64,000 nt of DNA from Acidobacteriota bacterium (lineage in GTDB: Bacteria; Acidobacteriota; Terriglobia; Terriglobales; Acidobacteriaceae): NCBI GenBank assembly GCA_016196065.1, contig JACPYL010000010.1, positions 434,001 through 498,000 on the forward strand, written 5' to 3'. Numbering within the stretch: the first letter of the stretch is position 1; every line of letters begins with the position of its first letter. The translations under genes and the position numbers were made by a program. Below are positions 10,465-18,697 of the stretch, piece by piece. Under the pieces are notes generated by a model. The model searched no databases. It was not told the origin of the DNA and saw only the letters and a list, made by a program, of their open reading frames with translations.

Positions 10465-12063
10465 CTAGAACTTCACCATTAGAGCGAGGTTGATCCGGTT
10501 CTCAGTCTTGCGCAGGTCGGGAGTGAATCCTTCCACCACTGAGCCCGGAGGGCCGCTGTTGCCGCCGGCTGGCGTGATCCCGCCTTCTCCCGTGAAGTAG
10601 GGAACATTGGCAGCGCGGTGATCGAACTCCCAGCGGAACGTGATGTACTGGCTCGGCATGTAGTCAAAAGTCGCTGAAGCGTCCCATGCCTTGTAGAGGT
10701 CGCCTGGATTCTGCGTAAAGTAAGGCGTTCCCGACGCGGCCGTCGCTCCGTTGATGGGTGGTAACAGAACGAGGTAGCGTCCGGGGTTGTTAATCTGTCC
10801 GCCGCCCAGCGTCAGGCCGTAACGGTCGTGCTGAAACCAGAAACGGTTGTAGACCATGTAGCCGAGAAAACTCTGCTTCGGGGCGTTCCGGCTTCCCGTG
10901 CAACTGACGCCACCACCGGATTCGCAACCCGCATCTCCCGTGAGTGTGAATGCGGCCTTATCGAGAAACTGTCCAGGCCGATCGTAGTACTTCACCTCGA
11001 TGCTGTTGTCGGTGTGATAGCGCGTGCGGTTGGGATTTCCCAATGTGTCCGCGCCAATTCCATAGTTGTTCGAGATGATCGAGATGGAACCATTCGGCCG
11101 CCAATTGATTTGTCCGCCCAAGCCAGACCGTCCGTTGAAGCGGCCGTAGGACTGCCATCCATTGATGAACCACGGTTCGATCTTGAGTTTTTCGGTGGGG
11201 AAGATTTGCACGCGCAGGCCGTTGAAGAACCAGGGCGTGTTCGAAGAAACATAGGACGGCTGGTAGGCCCAGTTGTCGAAATTGTAGTAACTGAATAGTC
11301 CGATGTAGGACATGAAGATTCCGGCATCCACGTTCACGCCGTGCATGGCGTTGAAGTGATAGCCGCCGTAAGCCTCAGAAAGGTAGCGATACGCGCCGTC
11401 AAGGTTCCACTGTCCACGCGAGGGACTGGCATCGTTGCGCGGGGTCGTTTCAGAATAGAGACCGAACTGCGTCATGAGGCGGGCGCGAACGTTGTCGTAG
11501 TGGAAGTCGCCGCCGACACCAAGTTGGGTGATGTGAATTTCGTTGGAGCGGAACACTTCGCTCGACCCGCCAATCGTGTCGTCCTTGGGATGATTGAAAT
11601 CGTAGACGTATCCAACGTCGGCCCGAACTTCCGCAGTGAAGAATTTCGTGTCGAGTGGCGACTCCTTGGTGCGGGCATTTCCATTCATCCAGGTCCAATC
11701 CGCGAAGGCGAACGGCTCGGCTGGCTTGGAGGGAGATATCGCTGGCGCACTCGCTTGCGGGGAAGACAGGAGCGCTTCGCCGGAGGCTTGAACCTGAGCA
11801 GCGGGCGCCGTCGCTGAGTTCAAGAATCCTGTTGTGGCCTCGGCCGGCAGCCCTGCGGACTTTGCCTGTTCGCCATCCATGCGCGCAATCTTCGCCTGCA
11901 ACTCGCGAACAATGTCGCGGAGTTGCCGAACTTGTTGGGCCAGGTCTCCGCTTTGTTGATCTTGCGCTTCAGTTGCCGGAGTCGGGACATTCGAACTGGT
12001 TTGCGCGGAAGCAATCGTCGCGAGTACCGCTACCAGAATGATTGCGCTCCATGGTCCTTTCAT
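10465..12063 (-). CDS. Outer-membrane beta-barrel (porin-like) protein linked to kdp
   Basis: 532 aa. It has a signal peptide (SAIILVAVLATIASAQ), a heptad-rich stretch (QQVRQLRDIVRELQAKIARMDGE, residues about 42-66) that should be coiled coil, a Pro/Ala-rich linker, and then a long barrel with alternating aromatic strands ending in NLALMVKF. A terminal Phe on the last strand is the usual BAM assembly signal. The gene is the first of the block that continues into kdpF-A-B-C and follows kdpE by 147 bp. A plausible role is an outer-membrane pore used when K+ is scarce, but this is inferred only from position. There is no recognised substrate motif. Confidence 0.78.
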   Translation of the reverse strand: MKGPWSAIILVAVLATIASAQTSSNVPTPATEAQDQQSGDLAQQVRQLRDIVRELQAKIARMDGEQAKSAGLPAEATTGFLNSATAPAAQVQASGEALLSSPQASAPAISPSKPAEPFAFADWTWMNGNARTKESPLDTKFFTAEVRADVGYVYDFNHPKDDTIGGSSEVFRSNEIHITQLGVGGDFHYDNVRARLMTQFGLYSETTPRNDASPSRGQWNLDGAYRYLSEAYGGYHFNAMHGVNVDAGIFMSYIGLFSYYNFDNWAYQPSYVSSNTPWFFNGLRVQIFPTEKLKIEPWFINGWQSYGRFNGRSGLGGQINWRPNGSISIISNNYGIGADTLGNPNRTRYHTDNSIEVKYYDRPGQFLDKAAFTLTGDAGCESGGGVSCTGSRNAPKQSFLGYMVYNRFWFQHDRYGLTLGGGQINNPGRYLVLLPPINGATAASGTPYFTQNPGDLYKAWDASATFDYMPSQYITFRWEFDHRAANVPYFTGEGGITPAGGNSGPPGSVVEGFTPDLRKTENRINLALMVKF

Positions 12064-12210
12064 ACGTGCCTCTTCTGCACCGGGCCTAATCCCCCCGATA
12101 CACTCCGATTGAAACGGTTCAGGCGTAAGGAGGGAGTAAGCGCTTTATAAGGAATTCGTATGGAAGGATGTTGTGCAGCGGCGCAACTTGCAGATGCTAC
12201 GGTAGTTCAA

Positions 12211-12918
12211 CTATTTCTGGACGCCTGCTTCCAGACGGTAGCCGATCCACGGTTCGGTCACGATGTACTGTGGCGAATCTCCGGAGGGCTGCAACTTCTT
12301 CCGCAACTGGGCGACGACGACACGAAGATACTCCACTTGTTCCGTGCTCTCGCCGCCCCACACGGATCCAAGAAGCGTGCGATGGGGCACCACTTTTCCC
12401 GGATGTTCCGCAAGATAAACGAGTACATCAAATTCTTTCGGTGTGAGATGTACCGCCCGACCGCCGACCACAACATTGCGCGCTTCGATATCGATCCGGA
12501 AATCTCCCAATTCGATCACTTTGCTCGCGGAGTCTTCGCTTGGACCGCGCCGGAGGTTTGCACGGACGCGCGCCAACAGTTCTTCCATGCCGAAGGGCTT
12601 CGTAATGTAGTCGTCCGCGCCCGCGTCCAGCGCCTGCACTTTCGTTCGTTCCTGGCCTCGCACTGACAACACCACAATTGGAACTTGCGATTTCAATCGC
12701 AACCGCCGGCACAGCTCCAGCCCATCCATATTCGGCATGGATAAATCGGTGATCACGAGGTCAGGAGTCCAGTCCTTCATGATCTCCAGCGCCATCTCGC
12801 CATCGTTGGCCACGCGGATGTCGTAACCCTGGTTCGAGAGGCTTGTCCGCAATACTCGCGTGATCTGCGGTTCGTCATCCACGACGAGGATGCCGCGATG
12901 ATTGGAAGGCGCCGGCAT
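12211..12918 (-). CDS. kdpE: Response regulator KdpE, OmpR/PhoB type
   Basis: 235 aa from the ATG at 12918. The longer open frame upstream overlaps kdpD coding sequence and is not used. The receiver domain shows the acidic pair in LVVDDEPQ, the phospho-acceptor Asp in LVITDLSMPNMDG, the Ser switch in IVVLSVRG and the Lys in DYITKPFG. The C-terminal winged helix reads HLTPKEFDVLVYLAEHPGKV ... VEYLRVVVAQLRKKL ... YIVTEPWIGYRL, typical of KdpE. Its start overlaps the stop of the KdpD sensor-half gene (TGATG). It should activate the kdp genes transcribed downstream on the same strand. Confidence 0.93.
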   Translation of the reverse strand: MPAPSNHRGILVVDDEPQITRVLRTSLSNQGYDIRVANDGEMALEIMKDWTPDLVITDLSMPNMDGLELCRRLRLKSQVPIVVLSVRGQERTKVQALDAGADDYITKPFGMEELLARVRANLRRGPSEDSASKVIELGDFRIDIEARNVVVGGRAVHLTPKEFDVLVYLAEHPGKVVPHRTLLGSVWGGESTEQVEYLRVVVAQLRKKLQPSGDSPQYIVTEPWIGYRLEAGVQK

Positions 12919-14039
12919 CACTCGGGCTCCTGCGTCACGATGTGAACATCCACAGCTGGCGCATCGCGAAGAAATTTGTGAAGCGCGGAGAGATACATAA
13001 AGCGCCTCCATCCCTGCGTCGCCGAACGTCCGAATACGACCTGCGTAATATGCTTTTCACGGACAAACTCGGCGATCGTCTCTTCCACTTTCTGGGCCTT
13101 AAGCCGGACCACGTTGGCGCCGACATTTTGCGCAAACTGAATGTTCGCACTCAGTGTTTTCTGGTCGGCTTCGCTGTTGTCCTGCCCACGGTCGATATAG
13201 ATGACGTATAAGTCGGCATCGATCGCTTGCGCCATGCGGCTGCCGCGGGCAATCAGATACTGGGCGGCCGGATTAGAACTGATGGCAACAGCAATCCGTT
13301 CCCGGATGCTGACTTTGCTGCTGGCTTCATCTTTCTCTCGATAGGACTCCAGCTTCTGGTCGACCGCATGTGTCACCTGTCGCAGGGCCAGTTCGCGGAG
13401 GGCAATCAGATTTCCTTCCTGGAAAAAATTCGTCAGCGCTCGATCGACACGCTCCTGCGGATACACATCGCCGCGCCGCATCCGATTCTGCAGCGCTTCG
13501 GGAGTCAGGTCGGCCATCACGACTTCATTGACTCTCTGCAGTACCCAATCGGGGACGGTCTCGCGGACCTGCACTCCGGTGAGGCTTCGCACGGTCGGAG
13601 TTACGCTTTCCAGGTGCTGGATGTTCATGGTGGAAAGTACATCGATGCCTGCGTCGAGCAGCTCAAATACGTCCTCATACCGCTTGTGATGCTTGCTACC
13701 TTCGATGTTCGTGTGAGCAAGTTCGTCGACGAGTGCGACCTGGGGCTTCCGTTTCAGGATTGCGTCAACATCCATTTCTTCAAACACCGTGCCCTTGTAG
13801 GGAATCCTCTGACGCGGTACCGCTTCCAGTTGTGCCGCCAAGTCGGCAGTCGACTTCCGCCCGTGTGACTCCACCACGCCTATCACGATATCCTCGCCGC
13901 GGCTGTGCCGCCGGATTGCCTCACTCAACATGCTGAAGGTCTTGCCGACGCCCGGGGCATAGCCGAGAAAAAGCTTGAATGAGCCTCCCTTCCTGGTGGG
14001 AGCGGCTTCCTCCAGCCATTGTTCTGGGGTCTTGGGCAT
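12918..14039 (-). CDS. N-terminal half of KdpD: KdpD sensor domain plus universal-stress-protein domain
   Basis: 373 aa from the ATG at 14039 (an upstream in-frame ATG at 14090 is possible). The KdpD domain covers residues about 20-230: P-loop GYAPGVGKTFSML, GVVESHGRK, and the acidic block ALVDELAHTNIEGSKHHKRYED. A USP-like domain follows (IAVAISSNPAAQYLIARGSRMAQAIDADLYVIYID ... VVFGRSATQGWRRF). It then stops, with no transmembrane, HisKA or HATPase part. In known KdpD proteins this half senses the cytoplasm, and in some firmicutes it binds c-di-AMP. The missing kinase half is encoded divergently at 14109, so this seems a true split protein rather than decay. Confidence 0.9.
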   Translation of the reverse strand: MPKTPEQWLEEAAPTRKGGSFKLFLGYAPGVGKTFSMLSEAIRRHSRGEDIVIGVVESHGRKSTADLAAQLEAVPRQRIPYKGTVFEEMDVDAILKRKPQVALVDELAHTNIEGSKHHKRYEDVFELLDAGIDVLSTMNIQHLESVTPTVRSLTGVQVRETVPDWVLQRVNEVVMADLTPEALQNRMRRGDVYPQERVDRALTNFFQEGNLIALRELALRQVTHAVDQKLESYREKDEASSKVSIRERIAVAISSNPAAQYLIARGSRMAQAIDADLYVIYIDRGQDNSEADQKTLSANIQFAQNVGANVVRLKAQKVEETIAEFVREKHITQVVFGRSATQGWRRFMYLSALHKFLRDAPAVDVHIVTQEPE

Positions 14040-14108
14040 CGCGAGTATTGTCGTCGAGCAACTCCCAATTGTCGATATGCACGAATACACGTCAGCTACA
14101 ATCGATCC

Positions 14109-15539
14109 GTGAAACCAGGGGTCAAGTCGGCGGTTGGCTATGCGGCATCAGCAGGAGCCGTTTGGGCGCTGACGTTCCTGTATTCCGGCGTGATCCATGT
14201 CAACCCCACTACGGTTGCGCTCACGTTTCTCCTGGCGGTACTGATTGTTTCTACTTTCTGGGGGCTGAAGCAGGCGGTGCTCGTCGCCGTTTTAGCCGCC
14301 TTTGCTTTTAACTACTACTTCTTGCCCCCAGTCGGGACACTCACGATTACCGATCCGAAGGACTGGGTTGCGTTGATTGCTTTCCTCTTGACGGCGGTCA
14401 TTGCCAGTGAACTTTCCGAACGCGCCCGTCGTGAAGCTCACAACGCAATCGAACGCCGCCACGAAGTCGAACAACTTTACGGATTCAGCCAGCAGCTTTT
14501 GTCCAATGACAATTTGCCCGAACTCTTGAATGTTATTCCTGGATACGTTGTCGAATTCTTCGGAGTGACGGCGACGGCGATCTCGCTCTCCAATCGTCCT
14601 GATGTCTACCGGTCGGATTCCACGACCAACGAACTCGATCTGCACGATCTCCAGATGACGAGCATGCGCGGGGAGCCGAAGGTGGAGGCGAAACGCGCTT
14701 TCATTCCCCTCCGCATGGGGGCGCGTGTCGTGGGCAGCATGGGAGTGGCCGGGGCCGTCCCCTCCAGACAAACGCTCGACGCGATCAGCAGTCTCATCGC
14801 GATTGCTGTCGAACGCGTTCGAACCATCGAAAAACTGGGACGAGCCGAGGCCGCCCGGGAGAGCGACCAGCTGCGTTCGGTTCTCCTTGATTCCGTCGCC
14901 CATGAATTTCGCACGCCGCTGACTTCCATTAAAGCGTCGGTGACTTCATTGCTTGGCAGTCCTCAGCTACCGGAGGTTGACCGCCGTGAATTGCTGACTG
15001 TGATCGACGAGGAGAGCGATCGCCTGAACCGTCTGGTCGGCGAAGCTTCTGAAATGGCGCAACTGGATGCAGGCAAGATCGAGTTGGATTTGCAACCGCA
15101 CTCGATCCGCGCCGCCATTGACGAAGCACTGGATGAGACCAGGCAAACTCTCGCACAGCACACGGTCAACGTCGAGCTTCCGCCTGACCTCGGCAACATT
15201 CGCTACGATCTGGCCCGAATCCATGAAGTGTTTGTGCAGTTGCTGGAGAATGCGTCCAAATACTCTCCGCCCGGCGACCCGATTCACATCACCGCCGAAA
15301 TAAAAGGAGAATTTCTCATCGCCAGCGTTGCCGACCTTGGCCCGGGCATCGACGACTTCGAACAGGCGCTCATCTTCGACAAGTTCTATCGCGGCCGGAA
15401 TCAGCGCCTCAGGGTGCAGGGAACAGGAATGGGCCTGGCCATCGCGAAGGCGATTGTGGAAGCACACGGTGGAACCATTGGCGTGACCAGCCAGCCGGGA
15501 CATGGTTCCGTATTCTATTTTTCCCTACCGATCAAGTAG
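14109..15539 (+). CDS. Membrane histidine kinase equal to the C-terminal half of KdpD (DUF4118-GAF-HisKA-HATPase)
   Basis: 476 aa from the GTG at 14109. The first 110 residues hold the DUF4118 four-helix membrane domain (VWALTFLYSG, ALTFLLAVLIVSTFWGL, VLVAVLAAFAFNYYFLPP, LIAFLLTAVIASELSE). A GAF-like region follows, then the H-box SVAHEFRTPLTSIKAS (phospho-His near residue 265), the N-box VFVQLLENASKYSPPGD, and G-boxes VADLGPGIDD and GTGMGLAIAKAIVEAHGG. This is the order of KdpD downstream of its USP domain. The start lies 69 bp from the divergent KdpD N-terminal gene. It probably phosphorylates KdpE at 12211. Confidence 0.92.
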   Translation: MKPGVKSAVGYAASAGAVWALTFLYSGVIHVNPTTVALTFLLAVLIVSTFWGLKQAVLVAVLAAFAFNYYFLPPVGTLTITDPKDWVALIAFLLTAVIASELSERARREAHNAIERRHEVEQLYGFSQQLLSNDNLPELLNVIPGYVVEFFGVTATAISLSNRPDVYRSDSTTNELDLHDLQMTSMRGEPKVEAKRAFIPLRMGARVVGSMGVAGAVPSRQTLDAISSLIAIAVERVRTIEKLGRAEAARESDQLRSVLLDSVAHEFRTPLTSIKASVTSLLGSPQLPEVDRRELLTVIDEESDRLNRLVGEASEMAQLDAGKIELDLQPHSIRAAIDEALDETRQTLAQHTVNVELPPDLGNIRYDLARIHEVFVQLLENASKYSPPGDPIHITAEIKGEFLIASVADLGPGIDDFEQALIFDKFYRGRNQRLRVQGTGMGLAIAKAIVEAHGGTIGVTSQPGHGSVFYFSLPIK

Positions 15540-15580
15540 CTCCGGTCGGGCATCTCTCTTTTTGTAGTGACAGTGTGGCA

Positions 15581-18500
15581 TCAAGTTGCAGGATTTGGAG
15601 AGAGTGGTTGTACGCGCTTCCGCTCCTGCGCGCGGCGCTTGCCACTGAAGTGCAGGTGCAACCGATCGAGATACAAGTAGACGACCGGGGTCGTGAAGAG
15701 AGTCAGCGCCTGGCTCATAATCAGTCCGCCCACGATCGTGATGCCGAGCGGACGTCTCAACTCCGAGCCTGTGCCAGTACCGAGAGCGAGCGGCAATCCA
15801 CCTAAAAGTGCGGCCATGGTCGTCATCATGATCGGCCGGAAGCGGTGAATGCAGGCGTCGTAGATCGCTTCAGCCGAAGATTTCCCTTGTTTCTCTGCCT
15901 CCAGCGCGAAGTCAATCATCATGATCGCGTTTTTCTTGACAAGGCCGATGAGCAGAATGATGCCGATCATTCCCATGACATTCAGTTCGCTACCCGAGAT
16001 CAACAAGGCGAGAATCGCGCCTACACCCGCTGAAGGGAGCGTCGACAGAATCGTAAAGGGATGGATGTAGCTCTCGTACAGGACGCCCAGCACGATGTAC
16101 ACGGTGAAAAGCGCGGCGAGGATCAAGAGTGGCTGGCTCGCGAGCGACGACTGGAACGCCGCCGCAGTTCCCTGGAAACTCGCGTTAATCGTTACGGGAA
16201 AATTGATCGCCCGTTGTGCCTGGTTGATGGCATCAGTCGCCTTCCCGAGAGACACGCCCGGAGCCAGGTTGAACGATAACGTCACGGCAGGGTACTGGCC
16301 CTGGTGATTGACCGCCAACGGAGTGTTCGAAGGTCCGAAGTGTGCCAACGACGATAGCGGCACAGCCGTACCGTTTGCCGCGCGCACGTAAATGTTCTGT
16401 AGCGCCTCAATGCTCTTCGAAAATTCCGGCGCGACTTCCATCACGACGTGGTACTGGTTCAACTGTCGATACATGATGGAGACTTGCCGCTGGCCAAATG
16501 CGTCGTAAAGCGCGCTATCGATATCCGACGGATCGACACCCAGGCGCGCCGCGGTATCGCGGTCGATGATGACTGTGGCCTCCAGACCCCGATCCTGCTG
16601 ATCGGTATTGACGTCACGCAATTCAGGAAGAGACCGCAGCTTTTGCAAGAGCAGCGGAGACCAGTGGTTCAGGTCATCCAGAGTCTCCGCCTGCAAGGTG
16701 TACTGGAACTGCGCCTGGCTTTGGCGGCTGCCGATGGTCAGGTCTTGTGCGGACTGCATGAACAAAGTGGCGCCCGGCACGACGGCGAGTTTGCCCCTGA
16801 GTCGTCCAATCACCTGGTCCGCGCCGACTTTGCGTTCGGCGAGCGGCTTCAGGGTGATGAACATTCTTCCCGTATTGGCGGAAGTATTCCCGCCCGCAAA
16901 CCCGACCGCGGTGTCGACGGCCGGATCTTTCATCACCAGGCTGACGAACTGCGTCATCTTGTCCTTCATGGCGGCGAACGAAACATCCTGCGCGGCTTGC
17001 ACGGAGCCGCCGATGCGGCCGGTGTCCTGCTGCGGGAAGAATCCCTTGGGTACGATGATGTAGAGATAGACGCTGAGAACGGCGGTCCCGATCGTGACCA
17101 GCAGCGTGACGAATTGAAAGCGCAGTACAAACTTCAGGCTGCGTTCGTAGCCGCGAAGGACGAAGTTAAAGACGCTTTCACTGAAGCGATAGATTCGGCC
17201 GTGCTTCTCCTTGTCTGCGGAGCGAAGAAATTTCGCGCACATGGTCGGAGTGACAGTGAGCGAAACGAACAAGGAAATTGCGATCGCCACGCTCAGAGTC
17301 ACGGCGAATTCACGGAACAGCCGGCCCACGATTCCTCCCATCAATAAGAGAGGAATAAAAACGGCAATCAGCGATGTGCTCATGGAGAGCACCGTGAAAC
17401 CGATCTCGCGCGCGCCCTGGAAAGCAGCGGCCACCGGGGCCATCCCTGCTTCAATGTGGCGAGTGATGTTTTCCAGTACGACGATTGCGTCGTCTACGAC
17501 GAAGCCGGTTGAGATGGCGAGTGCCATCAGAGAAAGATTGTCGAGACTGTAGCCCAGCAGATACATCGCCCCAAAAGTTCCCACCAGGGACAAAGGAACA
17601 GCGACGCTCGGAATCAGAGTCGCCCGGGCCGTCCGCAGGAACGCGAACACGACCAGGATTACCAGCAGGACTGAAATGATGAGCGTGACCTCGATGTCTC
17701 TTACCGAAGCGCGCACCGTGGTCGTCCGGTCGAGGACGATGTCGACATTAATCGCGGGAGAAATCGATGACCTGAGCAAGGGCAATGCCGCGCGCACGCG
17801 GTCAACCGTGGCGATGATGTTTGCCCCCGGCTGCCGGAAGACGATCACCAACACGGCGGGTTTGCCACTGGAAAGGCCGATATTGCGAATGTCTTCCACG
17901 GAATCCTGCACGCTTGCCACATCGCCCAGCCGTACCGGTGCGCCATTGTTATAGGAAACGATCAGCCGGCGGTATTGGTCGGCGGTAAAAATCTGATCGT
18001 TAGCGCTCAACGACCACGCATTGATGGGGCCGTCGATCGCACCTTTTGGCCGGTTGGCATTCGCGGAACCGAGCGCGGAGCGCACTGTGTCCAGGCCGAT
18101 GCCGAGCTTGTTCAGTAGAGTTGGATTCACTTCGGCGCGAACCGCCGGCTTCGCACCGCCGCCTACGAATACTTGTCCCACACCGTCGATCTGCGCCAGT
18201 TTCTGCGACAGGATCGAATCGGCGGCGTCGTACATGCGCGGAAGAGTAAGTACGTCCGACGTCAGAGCGAGAATTAAGACGGGAGCGTCTGCGGGATTTA
18301 CTTTTCGATAATTAGGGTTCCCGGGCAGGTTCGCGGGAAGTTGGCTGCGAGCCGCGTTGATCGCTGCTTGCACATCGCGTCCGGCGGCGTCGATGTTGCG
18401 ATTGAGATCGAATTGCAACACGATGTTGCTCGATCCGACCTGGCTGGTTGAAGTCATCTGGTTGACGCCGGCAATGCGGCCGAACTGGCGTTCCAGTGGG

Positions 18501-18694
18501 GTCGCTACCGCAGACGCCATCGTCTGCGGACTCGCGCCCGGAAGTCCCGCGCCGACGCTGATCACCGGAAACTCGACTTGAGGCAACGGTGCGACCGGGA
18601 GAAAATTGAACGCCAACGCTCCTGCCATGAGCAGGGCGGCTGCCAACAGCGAAGTCCCGATCGGACGCTTGATGAATGGAGCCGAAATATTCAT
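15581..18694 (-). CDS. RND efflux pump inner-membrane transporter (MdtC-like)
   Basis: 1037 aa with the twelve-helix HAE1 RND layout: an N-terminal helix (GTSLLAAALLMAGALAFNFLPVAPLPQVEFP), a large periplasmic loop with ...ARSQLPANLPGNPNYRKVNPADAPVL, then helix blocks including [23 protein letters not shown] (the conserved DD pair of the proton relay). A second half mirrors it and ends in [22 protein letters not shown] and GGLIMSQALTLFTTPVVYLYLDR. It follows its paralogue by 3 bp and is the last gene of the operon. The family exports drugs, detergents or bile-like compounds. The actual substrate is unknown. Confidence 0.95.
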   Translation of the reverse strand: MNISAPFIKRPIGTSLLAAALLMAGALAFNFLPVAPLPQVEFPVISVGAGLPGASPQTMASAVATPLERQFGRIAGVNQMTSTSQVGSSNIVLQFDLNRNIDAAGRDVQAAINAARSQLPANLPGNPNYRKVNPADAPVLILALTSDVLTLPRMYDAADSILSQKLAQIDGVGQVFVGGGAKPAVRAEVNPTLLNKLGIGLDTVRSALGSANANRPKGAIDGPINAWSLSANDQIFTADQYRRLIVSYNNGAPVRLGDVASVQDSVEDIRNIGLSSGKPAVLVIVFRQPGANIIATVDRVRAALPLLRSSISPAINVDIVLDRTTTVRASVRDIEVTLIISVLLVILVVFAFLRTARATLIPSVAVPLSLVGTFGAMYLLGYSLDNLSLMALAISTGFVVDDAIVVLENITRHIEAGMAPVAAAFQGAREIGFTVLSMSTSLIAVFIPLLLMGGIVGRLFREFAVTLSVAIAISLFVSLTVTPTMCAKFLRSADKEKHGRIYRFSESVFNFVLRGYERSLKFVLRFQFVTLLVTIGTAVLSVYLYIIVPKGFFPQQDTGRIGGSVQAAQDVSFAAMKDKMTQFVSLVMKDPAVDTAVGFAGGNTSANTGRMFITLKPLAERKVGADQVIGRLRGKLAVVPGATLFMQSAQDLTIGSRQSQAQFQYTLQAETLDDLNHWSPLLLQKLRSLPELRDVNTDQQDRGLEATVIIDRDTAARLGVDPSDIDSALYDAFGQRQVSIMYRQLNQYHVVMEVAPEFSKSIEALQNIYVRAANGTAVPLSSLAHFGPSNTPLAVNHQGQYPAVTLSFNLAPGVSLGKATDAINQAQRAINFPVTINASFQGTAAAFQSSLASQPLLILAALFTVYIVLGVLYESYIHPFTILSTLPSAGVGAILALLISGSELNVMGMIGIILLIGLVKKNAIMMIDFALEAEKQGKSSAEAIYDACIHRFRPIMMTTMAALLGGLPLALGTGTGSELRRPLGITIVGGLIMSQALTLFTTPVVYLYLDRLHLHFSGKRRAQERKRVQPLSPNPAT

Positions 18695-18697
18695 GGC

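Noticed and set aside
12064..12210. KdpE operator ahead of the barrel gene
   Set aside because: A TATAAA and AT-rich segment occurs here, but I could not find a convincing known KdpE site or -35 box, so no regulatory call was made.
12919..13011. Longer N-terminus for KdpE
   Set aside because: The extra codons overlap KdpD coding sequence. The ATG at 12918 gives a standard receiver start and a TGATG coupling.
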